Assembly: GCA_036346255.1 (NCBI GenBank)
Contig: CM070625.1
Location: 16,329,488 to 16,393,487 of the forward strand
Origin: Ampelocalamus luodianensis
Lineage: Eukaryota > Streptophyta > Magnoliopsida > Poales > Poaceae
Direction of reading: 5' to 3'
Length of the DNA stretch: 64,000 bases
Position numbers and translations under genes: made by a program. Below are positions 9,530 to 19,866 of this stretch, piece after piece. Under the pieces are notes generated by a model. The model had not been told where the DNA came from. It saw only the letters and a list, made by a program, of their open reading frames with translations, and did no database searches. The stretch's first letter is position 1; each line of letters starts with the position of its first letter.

Positions 9530-12090
9530 TTGGTCTGTTGGGGCAATCCTTCATGGAGTGCCCAAGGGTCTTGCATATGCTGCACTTCATCGTGCGGCTC
9601 AGGCCCCCTCGCTAGTTGTCATCCATGTTGTCCCAGAAGCACTGCGTCTACCATCGTCCCTTCCTAGTTGACTTCAAGGCCCTTATCTGGCCCCATTGCA
9701 CCCGACCCGGCCATTGATCTCTACAGTATATGTCCAAGTCATATGAGTGAAACTCTTCACTTCATGCACCAAAAATGTGTTGCATGTAGTAGTATTCGGA
9801 GATATACGGCGTAGACATCTGCTCATTTGCTCACACGCCTTGTACACATGCGAGCAAAGGAGTTTTGGCTTGTTGCAAGTGCATGTAGTCACATTACCCA
9901 GGGTGCATGCATGTTTCCTCTCCCCCCAACATGACTATTCATATATTTTTGCAACAGCCTGATCTCATACTTCCTCCTGAGGCCATCGATCACCCGGATG
10001 TCGTGCATTCATACTTTCTGCATCTTCTGGTCCATATAGCTCTGCATGTTCTCGGACAACTGCTTCCGTTCTACCCATCATCGCCTCGCTACGATGGCTC
10101 TATTGACGAAGTAACCGATTGTGCGAGTCCATGTCTACTCAACAATCGTGATGATATGGAGGCATCGCACACCTTTGTGCACTCTGTTGTACAGCTCGGA
10201 CATATTTGTCATTATAATTATGTACTTTGCATTCTTTGTGTCATAGAGTAGAGACCATTTCTCCAACTCAGGAGCGTAGAGATTAATCAACTGTGTGAAA
10301 CTTATGATGCTCCTGGATTGCCCATTCATGGCCTGTTGTCCCTCCTGTGCCTCCAGAGGGGACTCACTTGTATGCCTCGTACTCCGATGTTCAAGATCTA
10401 TCTAGATGGACTCAAACTTCCGCCTCTAGTTCTGCTAGCACAACGCTTTGAACGTCTTCATAAGTTCCTGACTACGGAACCGCATGAAGAAGTTGAATGC
10501 AAGATGCCTTATGCACCACCGGGTTTCCACGTCATTCCACTGGTGAGGTGTTCCGTCCCATTCTTCATGGCGTTCAGAGTCGACAATAACCCAGCATTGC
10601 GGTTTGCTATGAGGCATACGTTGGGGCGATCTCCCAAAACCGTCCGCTTCACATTCGCCACGAACCGTAGCCAACTGGATATGTTCTCATTCTCTACAAT
10701 AGCAAAAGTAACCGGGAGAAGCTAATCATTCAGGTCGGCCGCCACCGCAGTGAGAATGATGCCCTTGTACCTCTCCGTGAGGAAAATATCATCCATCGTG
10801 AGCACAGGATGACAGAACTTGAAACCCTCTATGGCCTGGGCGAAAGCCCACAACACCAGGTCCAGTATAAAGTAGTTGTGGCCTCCATCAGTATCTTCAC
10901 TTTTAAGCTTGTTTATGTACATACCGGGGTTTGTTTCGACAATCTGGTGAAGCTTTCTCAGCACAAGGTTGTACCTCTCTTCGTATGTCCCGTATATGGA
11001 CTCGATAACCTTCTGCTTGGCTCGTTGGACCTTGCTATAGCTGACTAGATAACCAACTAAATTGGCGACTTCTGATAGCAGCATCTTGGGGGTGACAGAC
11101 ACGTCCTCTGCAACTAGGTGGTAGATAAGGTTTGCCACAAATGTGGATGTCACATTCCGATGCTACCGTAGTGGCTCACAAAGATCACAAGTATGGTCGG
11201 TCACCACCTTGACCATGAAGACCGAACCAAAGAACTTTGCTCGGTGAGCGTTGACCTTGTCAGGGCAGCCTTCCAATATACACTTCACTGTGTAATGTCC
11301 TGCGTTAGACTAGTGCATCCGGTACACACGAGTGATGGACAAGGCATACCGTACTATAGTTTGCTGCACGACTGCCTTGCTAGGGAAGTGTTACCCAACT
11401 AAGAGGGTGTCAGCATCAAACCCCCACTGGGACCCTTCTTCTTGCGGTAGTATGAGCGATCCCACTGCGATAGCATCAAGTTTGGATACCACATACGACA
11501 CCTTCGAAGAAACAATTCCGTCGGTACAACTAGCACCCTGGGGTGCGTCCTCCTCACTACCATCCGAGCCTAGGTCCGGTAGATACTCATGATAATCAAT
11601 GCGGGCCGACCACCACAGTCCCACATCTCATTTTGCACAAAATTATGCACAACTGTTCTCTCGTGGACTTCCTTCAAAATAGCACATTTCGTGCTACCGT
11701 CTTCAAGCTCTGCCTACGCTTGCCTGCTTCCCGAGACACCAGTATAATCAAGGTTTCCCAGAGACTTGCATATGAAATCAAGTACACTATCGGCTTCCCA
11801 TATATCGTTGCCTTGGGCTGGGAAGCAATCTGCATGTACTGGCCCCATACTACGCTTTCGTTCACCTTAACTAGCTCCCAAACACCATGCCCTCCCCTAC
11901 TCGTGCAGGTGATCGCCTCGATGACAAGTTTGTTCGTCGTTGGCTCCGTGTCGAACCCCCTCCGGATGCAACTCCAAAGCTTGTGAATATTCATCGCATC
12001 GAGCCCCTCCGCTTGGACCACCTTGTACTGGTATCTCGACAGATCCAACCCATCGGGGCCGGCCCGTATGAGACCGTCACCATAAAACAC
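9530..12090 (-). pseudogene. MuDR-type MULE transposase, broken
   Basis: The N-terminal part is at 11674-12090 (SCIRRGFDTEP, GHGVWELVKVNESVVWGQYM) and 11391-11624. The MULE core is at 10722-11153: GTYEERYNLVLRKLHQIVETNPG, WAFAQAIEGFKFCHPVLTMD, then DIFLTERYKGIILTAVAADL. The core continues as SSWLRFVANVKRT, DRPNVCLIANRNAGLL and, in another frame, RWCIRHLAFNFFMRF. The helical end is at 10135-10329 (KWSLLYDTKNAKYIIIMTNM, VHKGVRCLHI). A SWIM finger lies at 9683-9892 (CTCNKPKLLCSH) and a CCHC knuckle at about 9540-9620 (CSICKTLGHSMKDC). Stops and frameshifts divide the pieces. The second catalytic aspartate, normally in ISDRNAG, reads IANRNAG, so even the uninterrupted text looks inactive. The normal role is cut-and-paste transposition in the nucleus. 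Confidence 0.88.
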
Positions 12091-12109
12091 TACTAAGTCT
12101 TACTTGTTT

Positions 12110-12860
12110 GAAATTACCTAAAACCACAACAACCCGATTTACGGTATGCCATATAACAAACATGCTATATAATTAGCACTAATTAATTTACTGCACACGA
12201 CTATTTACATGGGATGATTTATTCAATTACCACAAATTAAATAGGACTAAACAAAAAAAAGTAATGATTAATTATGAGTAATTTATTTGCCACTAATTAC
12301 CCATAACATAGATAATTACGACATATTACATACAAGTAAGCAATTAAATGCGAGTAATTGAATACAAATAATTAATTCATTAGCAAAAATTTGATTACTT
12401 ATTGGTAAATTACTTACGAGTAATTCATTACATCTAAGTAATTCCCACCGAATTAATTACGATTAATTACTTAAGATTGATTAACTATGTGTCATTAATT
12501 GTTCATAATTAGTTACTTTTTTAATTACCACTAACTAACTACGAGTCATTACTTACTAATAAACTAATTATGGTCACGTAAATACGACCACTTAATTTGC
12601 ACTAATGTAATTAGCACTAATAAACTACGTGAAACTTAATTACGGTATATTAATTACGACTAATGAATGAATTAATACTTCATTTCCACTAATTAATTAT
12701 GACTAATTAATTACAACTAATTAACTACAAGTATATAATTACAACTGCTTAGTTACCACTTATATACTACGGGTAAATTACTACTAACTAACTATGACTA
12801 ATAAATTACCGCTAATTGCCTACGACTGAAATTATTACAACTAAAGCATAGAAAATAATT
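12110..12860. repeat. AT-rich degenerate array of TAATTAC / ACTAATTA words
   Basis: About 750 bp upstream of the transposase start are built almost entirely from words of the type TAATTACGACTAATTA, with variants such as ACTAACTACGAG and AATTACTTACG. Spacing is roughly 10-12 bp but irregular. There is no reading frame. It could be an intron, an untranslated leader or an expanded minisatellite inside the MULE. Confidence 0.7.
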
Positions 12861-13396
12861 TTACCTTGCCCTGATGTTGACCTTACGGTATTTATACGGT
12901 CATAACCACTACTCTAAATACTATTTACTTCACACCGTAATATGAACAAAGTTTTAGTTCAATTCTCTTTGTTCTCAGCGACGAGCGCAAGAATGAGAAT
13001 GAATTCCAGAATGAGAGCCATAGCGAGCGCGGCGCTGGTTTTTATAGGCGCGGGAAGGCGTCTCTCGCAGACGAGGCAACTTGATTAGGCATGCATGAGG
13101 GAGGCAGTAAGGTGATGGATGGACGGGGGAAAGATGATGCTTTCGGCGGAACACGCCCATGCGCCTGTGCCCTAGTTGTAGGGTGGTGCGTTGTCGAGGT
13201 GAAAATGCGTTGAAATCTTGTGTCGAAAGCAATCAAGAGGGAGAAAGGGATGGGCGAAAGGAGATTTAGGGCTAGGGGCCAAGGACCAGGCGCGAGCTGC
13301 GCAGAAATGCGGACAGGTGGGGCAGTGCAAGAGGTCAAGGCTAGGGGCACGAACGAGCTTGCGTTCGAACCACCACGCAACAGCACAGGAGTTCCA
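12861..13396. other. GC-rich segment with no supported gene
   Basis: The composition switches abruptly from AT-rich to GC-rich. Overlapping open frames exist on both strands (for example 13042-13431 -) but none resembles a known protein, and they open together because stop codons are rare in GC-rich DNA. It may be the 5' end of the MULE or captured genic DNA. Confidence 0.4.
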
Positions 13397-13640
13397 GGCC
13401 AGGGAGGCATAGAAGCGCGGAAGGCGGGCACTTGGCGCTAGCACGACCGTCCGGGCCAGGGTGCCATGGACGCTCACGGTAGGCAAACAATTGGCGCATG
13501 CACGACCGCTGGGCCAGGGTGCCACGGACAAGCGCGGCAGGCGGCCACTTGGCGCACGCATGGCCATCCGGGCCTGCGTGCCACGGACGAGGTCTGTCCG
13601 GGCCAAGGAGCCACAGACTAGGGCTGTCCGGCGTGGCCGG
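13397..13640. repeat. Minisatellite, about four copies of a 58-59 bp GC-rich unit
   Basis: Units start at 13423 (GGCGGGCACTTGGCGC), 13482 (GGCAAACAATTGGCGC) and 13540 (GGCGGCCACTTGGCGC), with partial copies on each side. Each unit contains GGGCCAGGGTGCCA-like text. Unit lengths that are not all multiples of three argue against a coding repeat. Confidence 0.75.
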
Positions 13641-14885
13641 CGACGTCGTGGCTTGCGGAGGGCCGTCTGGGCCACCAAGGAACGGCAAAGGTGAATTCCA
13701 TGTGCGGGAGGAACGATGTAGAATACACGTCACACACTGGCAAGTTCGTGGTGCCAAAAGTGGCATTATGGCTGCGAGAACGACATTTTAGCTAATAGCA
13801 TGCGAACTGTGCCATTTAGGTTTAAGTTAGGCTATAGCTGCAACACGTGAAACAACGCATCATGCGCAGAAAAAAAAGAGTGTGGTGCCTTAGCCCAAAA
13901 ACTTTGAGTTGGGCCGCCGATCCATAGAAAGACCGAGAAATGGGAAACAGCCAGTCAAAAAGTTTTGCGGCTGCTGCATGCCATTCGCTTTTGCTTTTTT
14001 TTCTACTCTAAATCAGTCCATCCCGTGCTTGACGCCCTACTGGCAACTGGGCACTGGCTATACTATTGCTTTCAAATGGAACCGTGTAGTAATTTGAAGT
14101 ATTGGTAATGTCGCTCTCAAATATATCAACTTGCACAAGGACAATTCTGTATTGGACTTTTCAAGATTGCATTTAGTTTAAAACTATTATTATAGTTTAT
14201 CTTAATTTAGCTTAGTATTTGAAGCCTACCCTCCGTTTTTTACCGGCTTCGCCGCTACTTCATACGTGATACCACGCCGCAACTCTCTTAAAAAACCACG
14301 CGCAACGAGGGACCCGATGAAAAAACTAGGCCCGAATAGCAGTTTTTAGCTGAATTGACATATTTTTTATTTATAATAGCAAAAGTAGTCTCCATTCTTA
14401 CGAAATTACAAAAAAAAAATGCACCGCGGCAGAGACATATCGCGCTTCCAGACTGCAGTAGGCAACCTACTGCTGTTTCAGTCCATGACAGGAACGTGTC
14501 TGACTATGAAGGGAACGTCCTGCTGGTGGTTTGGCACGGATTGGGAGCTTGCCATTTCGAAAGTGAGAATGCTACCTTTGCTATTTCGTTTAAAAGGGAG
14601 GCTAAATGGAAAAAACTCCTCGATAACATCACCAGCCTTGCACCGCACAGTCAAAAAGGGTGGCATATCTTGTGAACATGGAGTGACATGTGCACATATG
14701 GACATAGACCATCCGAGCCCTCCATCACGAAATCACCAGCGGAGATGGAGCGCCAACCCGCACCTCGCACCGAACACCATTTTTGCGAAACCCCCCACAC
14801 GAAAGAATTTCCTCTTGAATTCGCCACAAAGTTCGTAGCCCTATTCCTCTCACCGTCGATCTTTGTTCCCCAATTCCTCTCACCG
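13641..14885. other. No gene recognised
   Basis: The segment between the minisatellite and the truncated LTR of element 1. It contains short open frames only (for example 14419-14838 +), with no family match. CTCTCACCGTC occurs twice, at 14847 and 14878, immediately before the LTR homology begins. Confidence 0.5.
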
Positions 14886-15328
14886 TCTATGCTTCACTCT
14901 GATGTCTGTGTTCTTTGCTCCGTCCATGCTCCATCTTTAAATAGCCCTTGAAGAGGTGGCGATTATACGGAGAAGGCGTCGATGCGGCGTCGCGGTAGTC
15001 GGAGTTAAATGACGGTTGATGAGAGTCAACCGTTCGACGGTTGTATGTTTGTGAGACACACAACCGCAATTGGAGAATATGCACGTGTTCCATTCATCAC
15101 ACGGTAGAGAATATACCTGGAATGATTTCCAAATATCAGTTCATACCTTTTATGAGCAGTTCTCCTGGTCGGGAGCTTGGTACAGGCCTTCGTCTGACCA
15201 GGGTACCCATTGTGTAACCTCTGGAATCTCTACGACCAGTGAGATCGTGCACCTCAGGGGTTACGACCATGAAGACGTATGGTCTATTATGTATCAAAAA
15301 TAATACATAGAGGTTTTAATCCTCGTCA
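14886..15328 (-). repeat. Element 1, 3' LTR, truncated
   Basis: Collinear with 49430-49894: shared text includes CTGATGTCTGTGT, CTTTGCTCCGTCCATGCTC, AGAGGTGGC, AATATGCACGTGT, CAGTTCTCCTGGTCGGGAGC and AATCCTCGTCA. The right end CTCGTCA (TGACGAG on -) is intact. Homology stops at 14886, so about 230 bp at the R/U5 side are missing. It also lacks the short stretch corresponding to about 49593-49645 of the other copy. Confidence 0.88.
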
Positions 15329-15560
15329 GCTAGCCCTCGAACTTTAAATGAATAGGTCATGTGAACGCCTTTCTTCCGATGAAGTCGTATCGGGTTGACG
15401 CTCATTAAATGCAATGACATTTGAAGCAGTTTATATTCACTTTAAAGTTGAGAACTTGCTTTGGTAATCGAAGAGTTTTTGTGTCCGTTGGACAGAAGAT
15501 TTTTGTCCGTTGGACTTTTTGGGCAACTCCCGATTGCAGTTAGAAATTCTGAAGCTTATA
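15329..15560. other. Element 1, polypurine stretch and untranslated region
   Basis: On -, GAGGGCTAGC directly precedes TGACGAGG of the 3' LTR, comparable with GGGGGGCTAGA before TGACGAGG in element 3 (31031-31041). This is the expected place of the plus-strand primer of reverse transcription. The rest is the upstream region of the antisense gene. Confidence 0.55.
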
Positions 15561-15566
15561 AAAACC
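15555..15566 (+). promoter_or_regulatory. TATA box of the antisense gene of element 1
   Basis: CTTATAAAAACC lies about 110 bp upstream of the ATG at 15674 and points away from the LTR. A TATA box at a comparable place precedes the antisense gene of element 3 (30632-30642 on -), which supports a conserved, independent promoter. Confidence 0.55.
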
Positions 15567-15673
15567 CCTTTGTAGACTTAGGATTTTTTCACTTCCTGTT
15601 TTTCCTCTTCATTTCCCGAGTAAAAAATTGCCTCCGACCTCCTTTTCTTTCCTCATCCAAAAGAAACTTGACC

Positions 15674-18030
15674 ATGTCAGACCAAATTACTAACTGGTCG
15701 ATTTCTGACTTGAGCGAGAAGAAGCTAGAGAGCTTGGAGAAGATCGGGATGCTTCCCAATAAGATTCTGATTTCTTGGAGATCAACGGCTGGAGAACATT
15801 CACTGAGCAATGAAGATAGAGAAATTCTGGTTTTCCTTGCATATATTGAATGCGGATTTAGATTGCCAAACCACCCCTTCCCAAAGTTTTGGAGAATTAT
15901 GGAATCGAATTGGTAAATCTTGCTCCCAACGCTATCGCCAATCTCAACATCTTTATCTATCTCTGCGAAGCGTACTTGAGAATTCCCACAGATCTGGATC
16001 TGTTCAAGTACTACTACAGAGCGACAAAGTCTGGGAAGACGATTGGGACGCTTGAAGAGTGCATCTTGTGCCTCCATGACGGAAAAGCCGATGAGTACAT
16101 ATTTATGTACTCAAAATCTTCATGGTCGTCGTGGAAGAAGAGCTGGTTCTATATGACGGTCACGAAGAAATACAACCTTTATTATTCTGGTAAGAAGGCG
16201 GTCGAGAATCCGATATGGCGCTCCTCCACTGAGAAGGAGGGAAAGATAAAGAGATGGGCCGAAGCTATCAAGCTTCTTAGTGTCAAGGGTCTTACATCCT
16301 GGCACGTAGTGAAGGATTCTTCCACGCGCCGGATTAGTCCTTTGAAAGCCCGAGCACACCGGATGCTCTGGTATATTGGTCGTGATGATACGACCAAAGA
16401 TTCCAAAGAGGGTAAGCCATGAGTGATTCCGACCAATTTGCCTATATTAGTTGATGATTTATGTATCCTTAAGTTTTTTATTTTATCTTTACAGCTTTAT
16501 CTTCTTACGAGATTAGAAGCCGGATAAAAATGATCTACGCCAGAGAGCATGGCGACAAAGCTAGTTTCCCCCAGATCTTAGCGGTTGTTTCTGCCAAAGA
16601 GAGGATCGAGAGACTTAAGGTAAGACTATCAACTGTGCTTTTTTTTCTTTGTCGTACATATTATTTCTGATCGATATACCATAAATCATCTTTAATGTAT
16701 AGTCGGTCAGGTTGAGGATCGATGAGGCCACTGAAATATGTGAGCCGATTGATGATCCGACCACCCCTACGACCATATAGGATGTCAGCCTTCCAGAGGT
16801 AGGTGACTGGACATAAATAATATTTGGACAAATGATTTTCATCGCCTAATTATCTTTCATGATGTATTTAGGCGGTTGTCGTACCCTCCAGCAAGGTCGC
16901 TGAGGACCCTCCGGTGGCTGCTGAGGCTACTGTTTTGAAGGTCGACGAATCTACACCTACTGATCCGGCGATCAGGGACCTTATCCTTCACCAGCTGGTC
17001 GTGGATATTGCTTCTGATTTTCAATCAGTAGATGTGCAAGATCTAGTCAACCCTGTCGATTTATCGAGGATAAGGAACCCTACCTGGGGAAAGATATCGG
17101 ACCGTCAAGTTGAGATAGGTCCAGGTATGATTTTTGCCGAATATAATGACATGGCAATTCGGGTAAGTGTTCTACGACCATCCTTATAATTCTTTCCTTT
17201 GAAGTTTCTTTGAAAACTTACCAAAGAAAGGGATTTATTTTTGTAGTATATGGTCGAGAAATAGGCTGTGATCGGAGGACTAACACAGCGAATAAAAACT
17301 CTGGAGCAGAAACACTCTGAATTAGAGGTAAGAACTTTTCTCTTTTAGCTTAACTTCCTACATTTTATCATCCTGCTCCTCTTTTATAACTTAATCTTCT
17401 CTTTCTATCATATTTGGCAGATTTAGAGAAAATTAAAGAAAAGGTCGTGGCTAAGGAAGCCATAATAATAAAACTTAGGAAAAAAAATCAAAGTAAAGAC
17501 CGATCGATCGAGCATGCGATGACCAGGCAAAAGGAGATTTTCGACTGTTGTGAGAAGAAAATCAAAGATAACTGGTCGTAGACTTAACCAATATCCCATG
17601 ACTCCAATTTTAAAAGTGTGTGTTGACTCTTTTTTTTATGCACTCGTGCAGAAAAAACTAAAATACTTGAACGAGCGGAAAAAACCCTCACGTTTGAGCG
17701 TGGCCAAGGGGTTGAACTCGATCGGAGTCTTGAAGACAAAGTGAAGGCTCTGAACAAGATGCTCTTCGACACAGGGTGAGGCATAATCGCCCATTCTAAG
17801 AGATCTGTGGAGGGAATCAATTTTCTCGGCCATCAACTCGAAGATCTCAAGAAAGTGATAACACTCTTTCGAGAGAACCATGCCAAGACGATGAAGGAAG
17901 CTATTACGAATGGAGTTAGTGTTGCCTTAGCGGCCAGAGGCTTAGACCCTCTGTTCGTCTTGGAGCTATTGAAGAAGACTTCGACTGCTCCGAAGATGAA
18001 CCAACAAAACTTCTCGAGGAAGTAAGACCT
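15674..18030 (+). pseudogene. Antisense spliced gene of element 1 (putative gypsy type transposon domain)
   Basis: Encoded opposite to gag-pol between pol and the 3' LTR. Exon 1 (15674-16411) starts MSDQITNWSISDLSEKK and contains the domain known as 'putative gypsy type transposon' (Transposase_28): FLAYIECGFRLPNHPF, then ENYGIELVNLAPNAI, DLFKYYYRA, SSWKKSWFY and LTSWHVVKDSSTRRISPLKA. One base is missing near 15885, changing frame inside it. Introns show GT-AG borders: 16412-16494, 16620-16702, 16799-16871, 17163-17246 and 17328-17420. Exon 4 (16872-17162) is open (DLVNPVDLSRIRNPTWGKIS). Exons 3 and 5 each have one stop. Later exons are charged and helical, ending with EAITNGVSVALAARGLDPLF near 17910-17960, which matches the end of the element 3 copy. 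Function unknown; it has been called an additional ORF of Tat elements. Splice layout is well kept despite few coding breaks. Confidence 0.72.
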
Positions 18031-18879
18031 CTCGAAGAGAGTTGCTGAGGAAATGGAAGTCGGATCTCCATCACGCAGCGACCAGTCTGGTGGTTCTAAC
18101 AAGTTGATGGATGTAAAATTTAAATTTTGTAAATAAAACTTACCTTTTATCATCAATGAAGTTCTTGTTTTGTCTTATCTAGGTTATTAAATACTCATAT
18201 ATCTCCTAGCCCCCAACTGCTTATATTAGTAGATGAACTTTACTAAAGAAGCTGTAGACCAAGAAACTGAGTAATAACAACGACCATGGTAGAAATGCTG
18301 ATAATGTTTGTAACAATGATCTAGTGAACACTAGGAAACCATGTGGTCGGAACCGGTTTATGATTTCGACTAGTCTAGATCTTGTCCATTATCGAATCAC
18401 TGTGAGATACTACATATAGTCTGAAGATATAACAAAACTGGCTTTGATGATAAGAAGATATAAAAGAATATGTATGCAAAAAAGGAAAAAATGATAAGTA
18501 CTTTTGTTTATATAAATTATTCAAAACTGGTCGTAATGAATCCCGAGAATTGAAGATTTATAAAATATTTCGCAAAACGTGCTCATGCCCAAGTCCGACT
18601 GGCAGCGAGGATCGTAGGAAAAGGACCGTCACTAGTAAGCTCCTTCCAGTGGGCAGGACCACGTGCAGAGAGGAGAGGCTTCGACTAGGAGGCTTTCCGT
18701 GTCCCGACCAGTAGCCAAACTCGAGTAGAACAGAATGTTGAAATAAAATAGTAATCTTCGATTTCAAGAAATAACAAAACCATATAAATTGTCTGAGTGG
18801 TACTCCTTATACTCGTGTGTTTCTTTGAGAAAAGATTGTTTGGTCGTGCGTGGGTATCATTGAAACAATGATCACGAAA
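18031..18879 (-). other. Element 1, spacer between integrase end and antisense gene
   Basis: No reading frame. On -, the words CTCCTCTCTGCACGTGGTCCTGCCC around 18640-18690 match the spacer of element 3 at about 26165-26195 on +, which confirms the element layout. Confidence 0.65.
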
Positions 18880-19112
18880 AAAACCGTTGTGGTGTTTTGA
18901 CAATTAAGTCAGCACCCATGAGTAATGGAGATCCCTTCCAATTGTTTGTAAAGGGATATCGTAGAGAATGAAAGTCGTCTATAGTTTGATCTTTAGTTCT
19001 GGTGGAAGCATGGCTTCAGCACTGAAAAGTAGAAAGAAAGGCGTTTCTCCTATAGCTCGGCTAGGTGTCGTGCGAATCGCCCATAATACTGAAGGTAATT
19101 CTTGTACCCAAG
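18880..19112 (-). pseudogene. Element 1, integrase C-terminal fragment
   Basis: On - the frame reads AWVQELPSVLWAIRTTPSRA, then IGETPFLLFSAEAMLPPELK, the conserved integrase stretch after the catalytic core of plant Ty3 elements. It is cut at 19112, where the truncated LTR of element 3 begins. The catalytic core and zinc finger are absent. The frame is open across the match. Confidence 0.88.
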
Positions 19113-19793
19113 CCCCCGAACGCTTGACTAGGGGTTATCCTACGACTACCCCTAGTCGTAAGCTCTTCTACGACTATGGTATAATCGTTATAACTACCCC
19201 TAGTCGTAAGTTCTTCTACGACTATGGTATAATCGTTACGACTACCCCCTAGTCGTAAGTTCTTCTACGACTATGGTATAATCGTTACGACTACGTGCGT
19301 AGTAAGTCTTTCTCGACTAGTTACGCTCTGATTCCTCACGATTTCTTCGACCCACCCGCCAAGACCTACTAAATAAGTGAGGATCCAAGCGGTCAAAATC
19401 GCGATTATGTTTTGACATAACTATTGATAATTCCCACTATCTCGATCGATAACCGTTTGTGACATGGGAGGTTACTACTCATTAATTACTCTCATTATTG
19501 CGCGATGTGAGAGTAATTAGCTGGAATAACGACGTCGCCACTGCTTAGTATAAATAGGAGTCTTTTAGAGATAGTTGGGAGGGGACCCTTTTGGGACAAA
19601 GCGCCTTTCTGGAAGGCAGTTAGGAAAACTTGATCGATTGTAATCGAGCAAATACAAGATACACAGAGTAGGGTTATTATTCTCATCAGAAGGCCCGAAC
19701 ACATATAAAAATCTCCGTGTCTCCTTCGTCTGCGTGATCAATTGTGGAGACCAATCAAACAATCTTTACGTAAGATCGGTTCTAAAACACCGG
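19113..19793 (+). repeat. Element 3, 5' LTR, left end truncated
   Basis: Matches 31150-31830 and, inverted, 36809-37400. The first 110 bp or so (from TGACGAGGATCT) are missing, and the text starts directly at the palindromic array. A promoter-like AGTATAAATAGGAG lies at 19548-19561. The right end reads AAAACACCG instead of AAAACACCGACA. Confidence 0.85.
19138..19310 (+). repeat. Array of CGTAAGT-CTACG palindromes in the 5' LTR
   Basis: Three units of about 48 bp, each with CTAGTCGTAAG, TCTTCTACGAC and TATGGTATAATCG, then a partial fourth. Each unit can fold into a hairpin (TCGTAAG...CTACGA). The same array occurs at 31155-31330, and a diverged form occurs at 37260-37415. Confidence 0.85.
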
Positions 19794-19866
19794 CGGTTGG
19801 CGCGGCGAGTAGGGATCTTACGGTAATTTCTTGTCAGCGCTTCTTTCTTTTCCCTTTGATGCTACC

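Noticed and set aside
13172..13766. Alanine/arginine-rich frames on - as captured genes
   Set aside because: They are generated by the GC-rich minisatellite; repeat length is not a multiple of three in all units.
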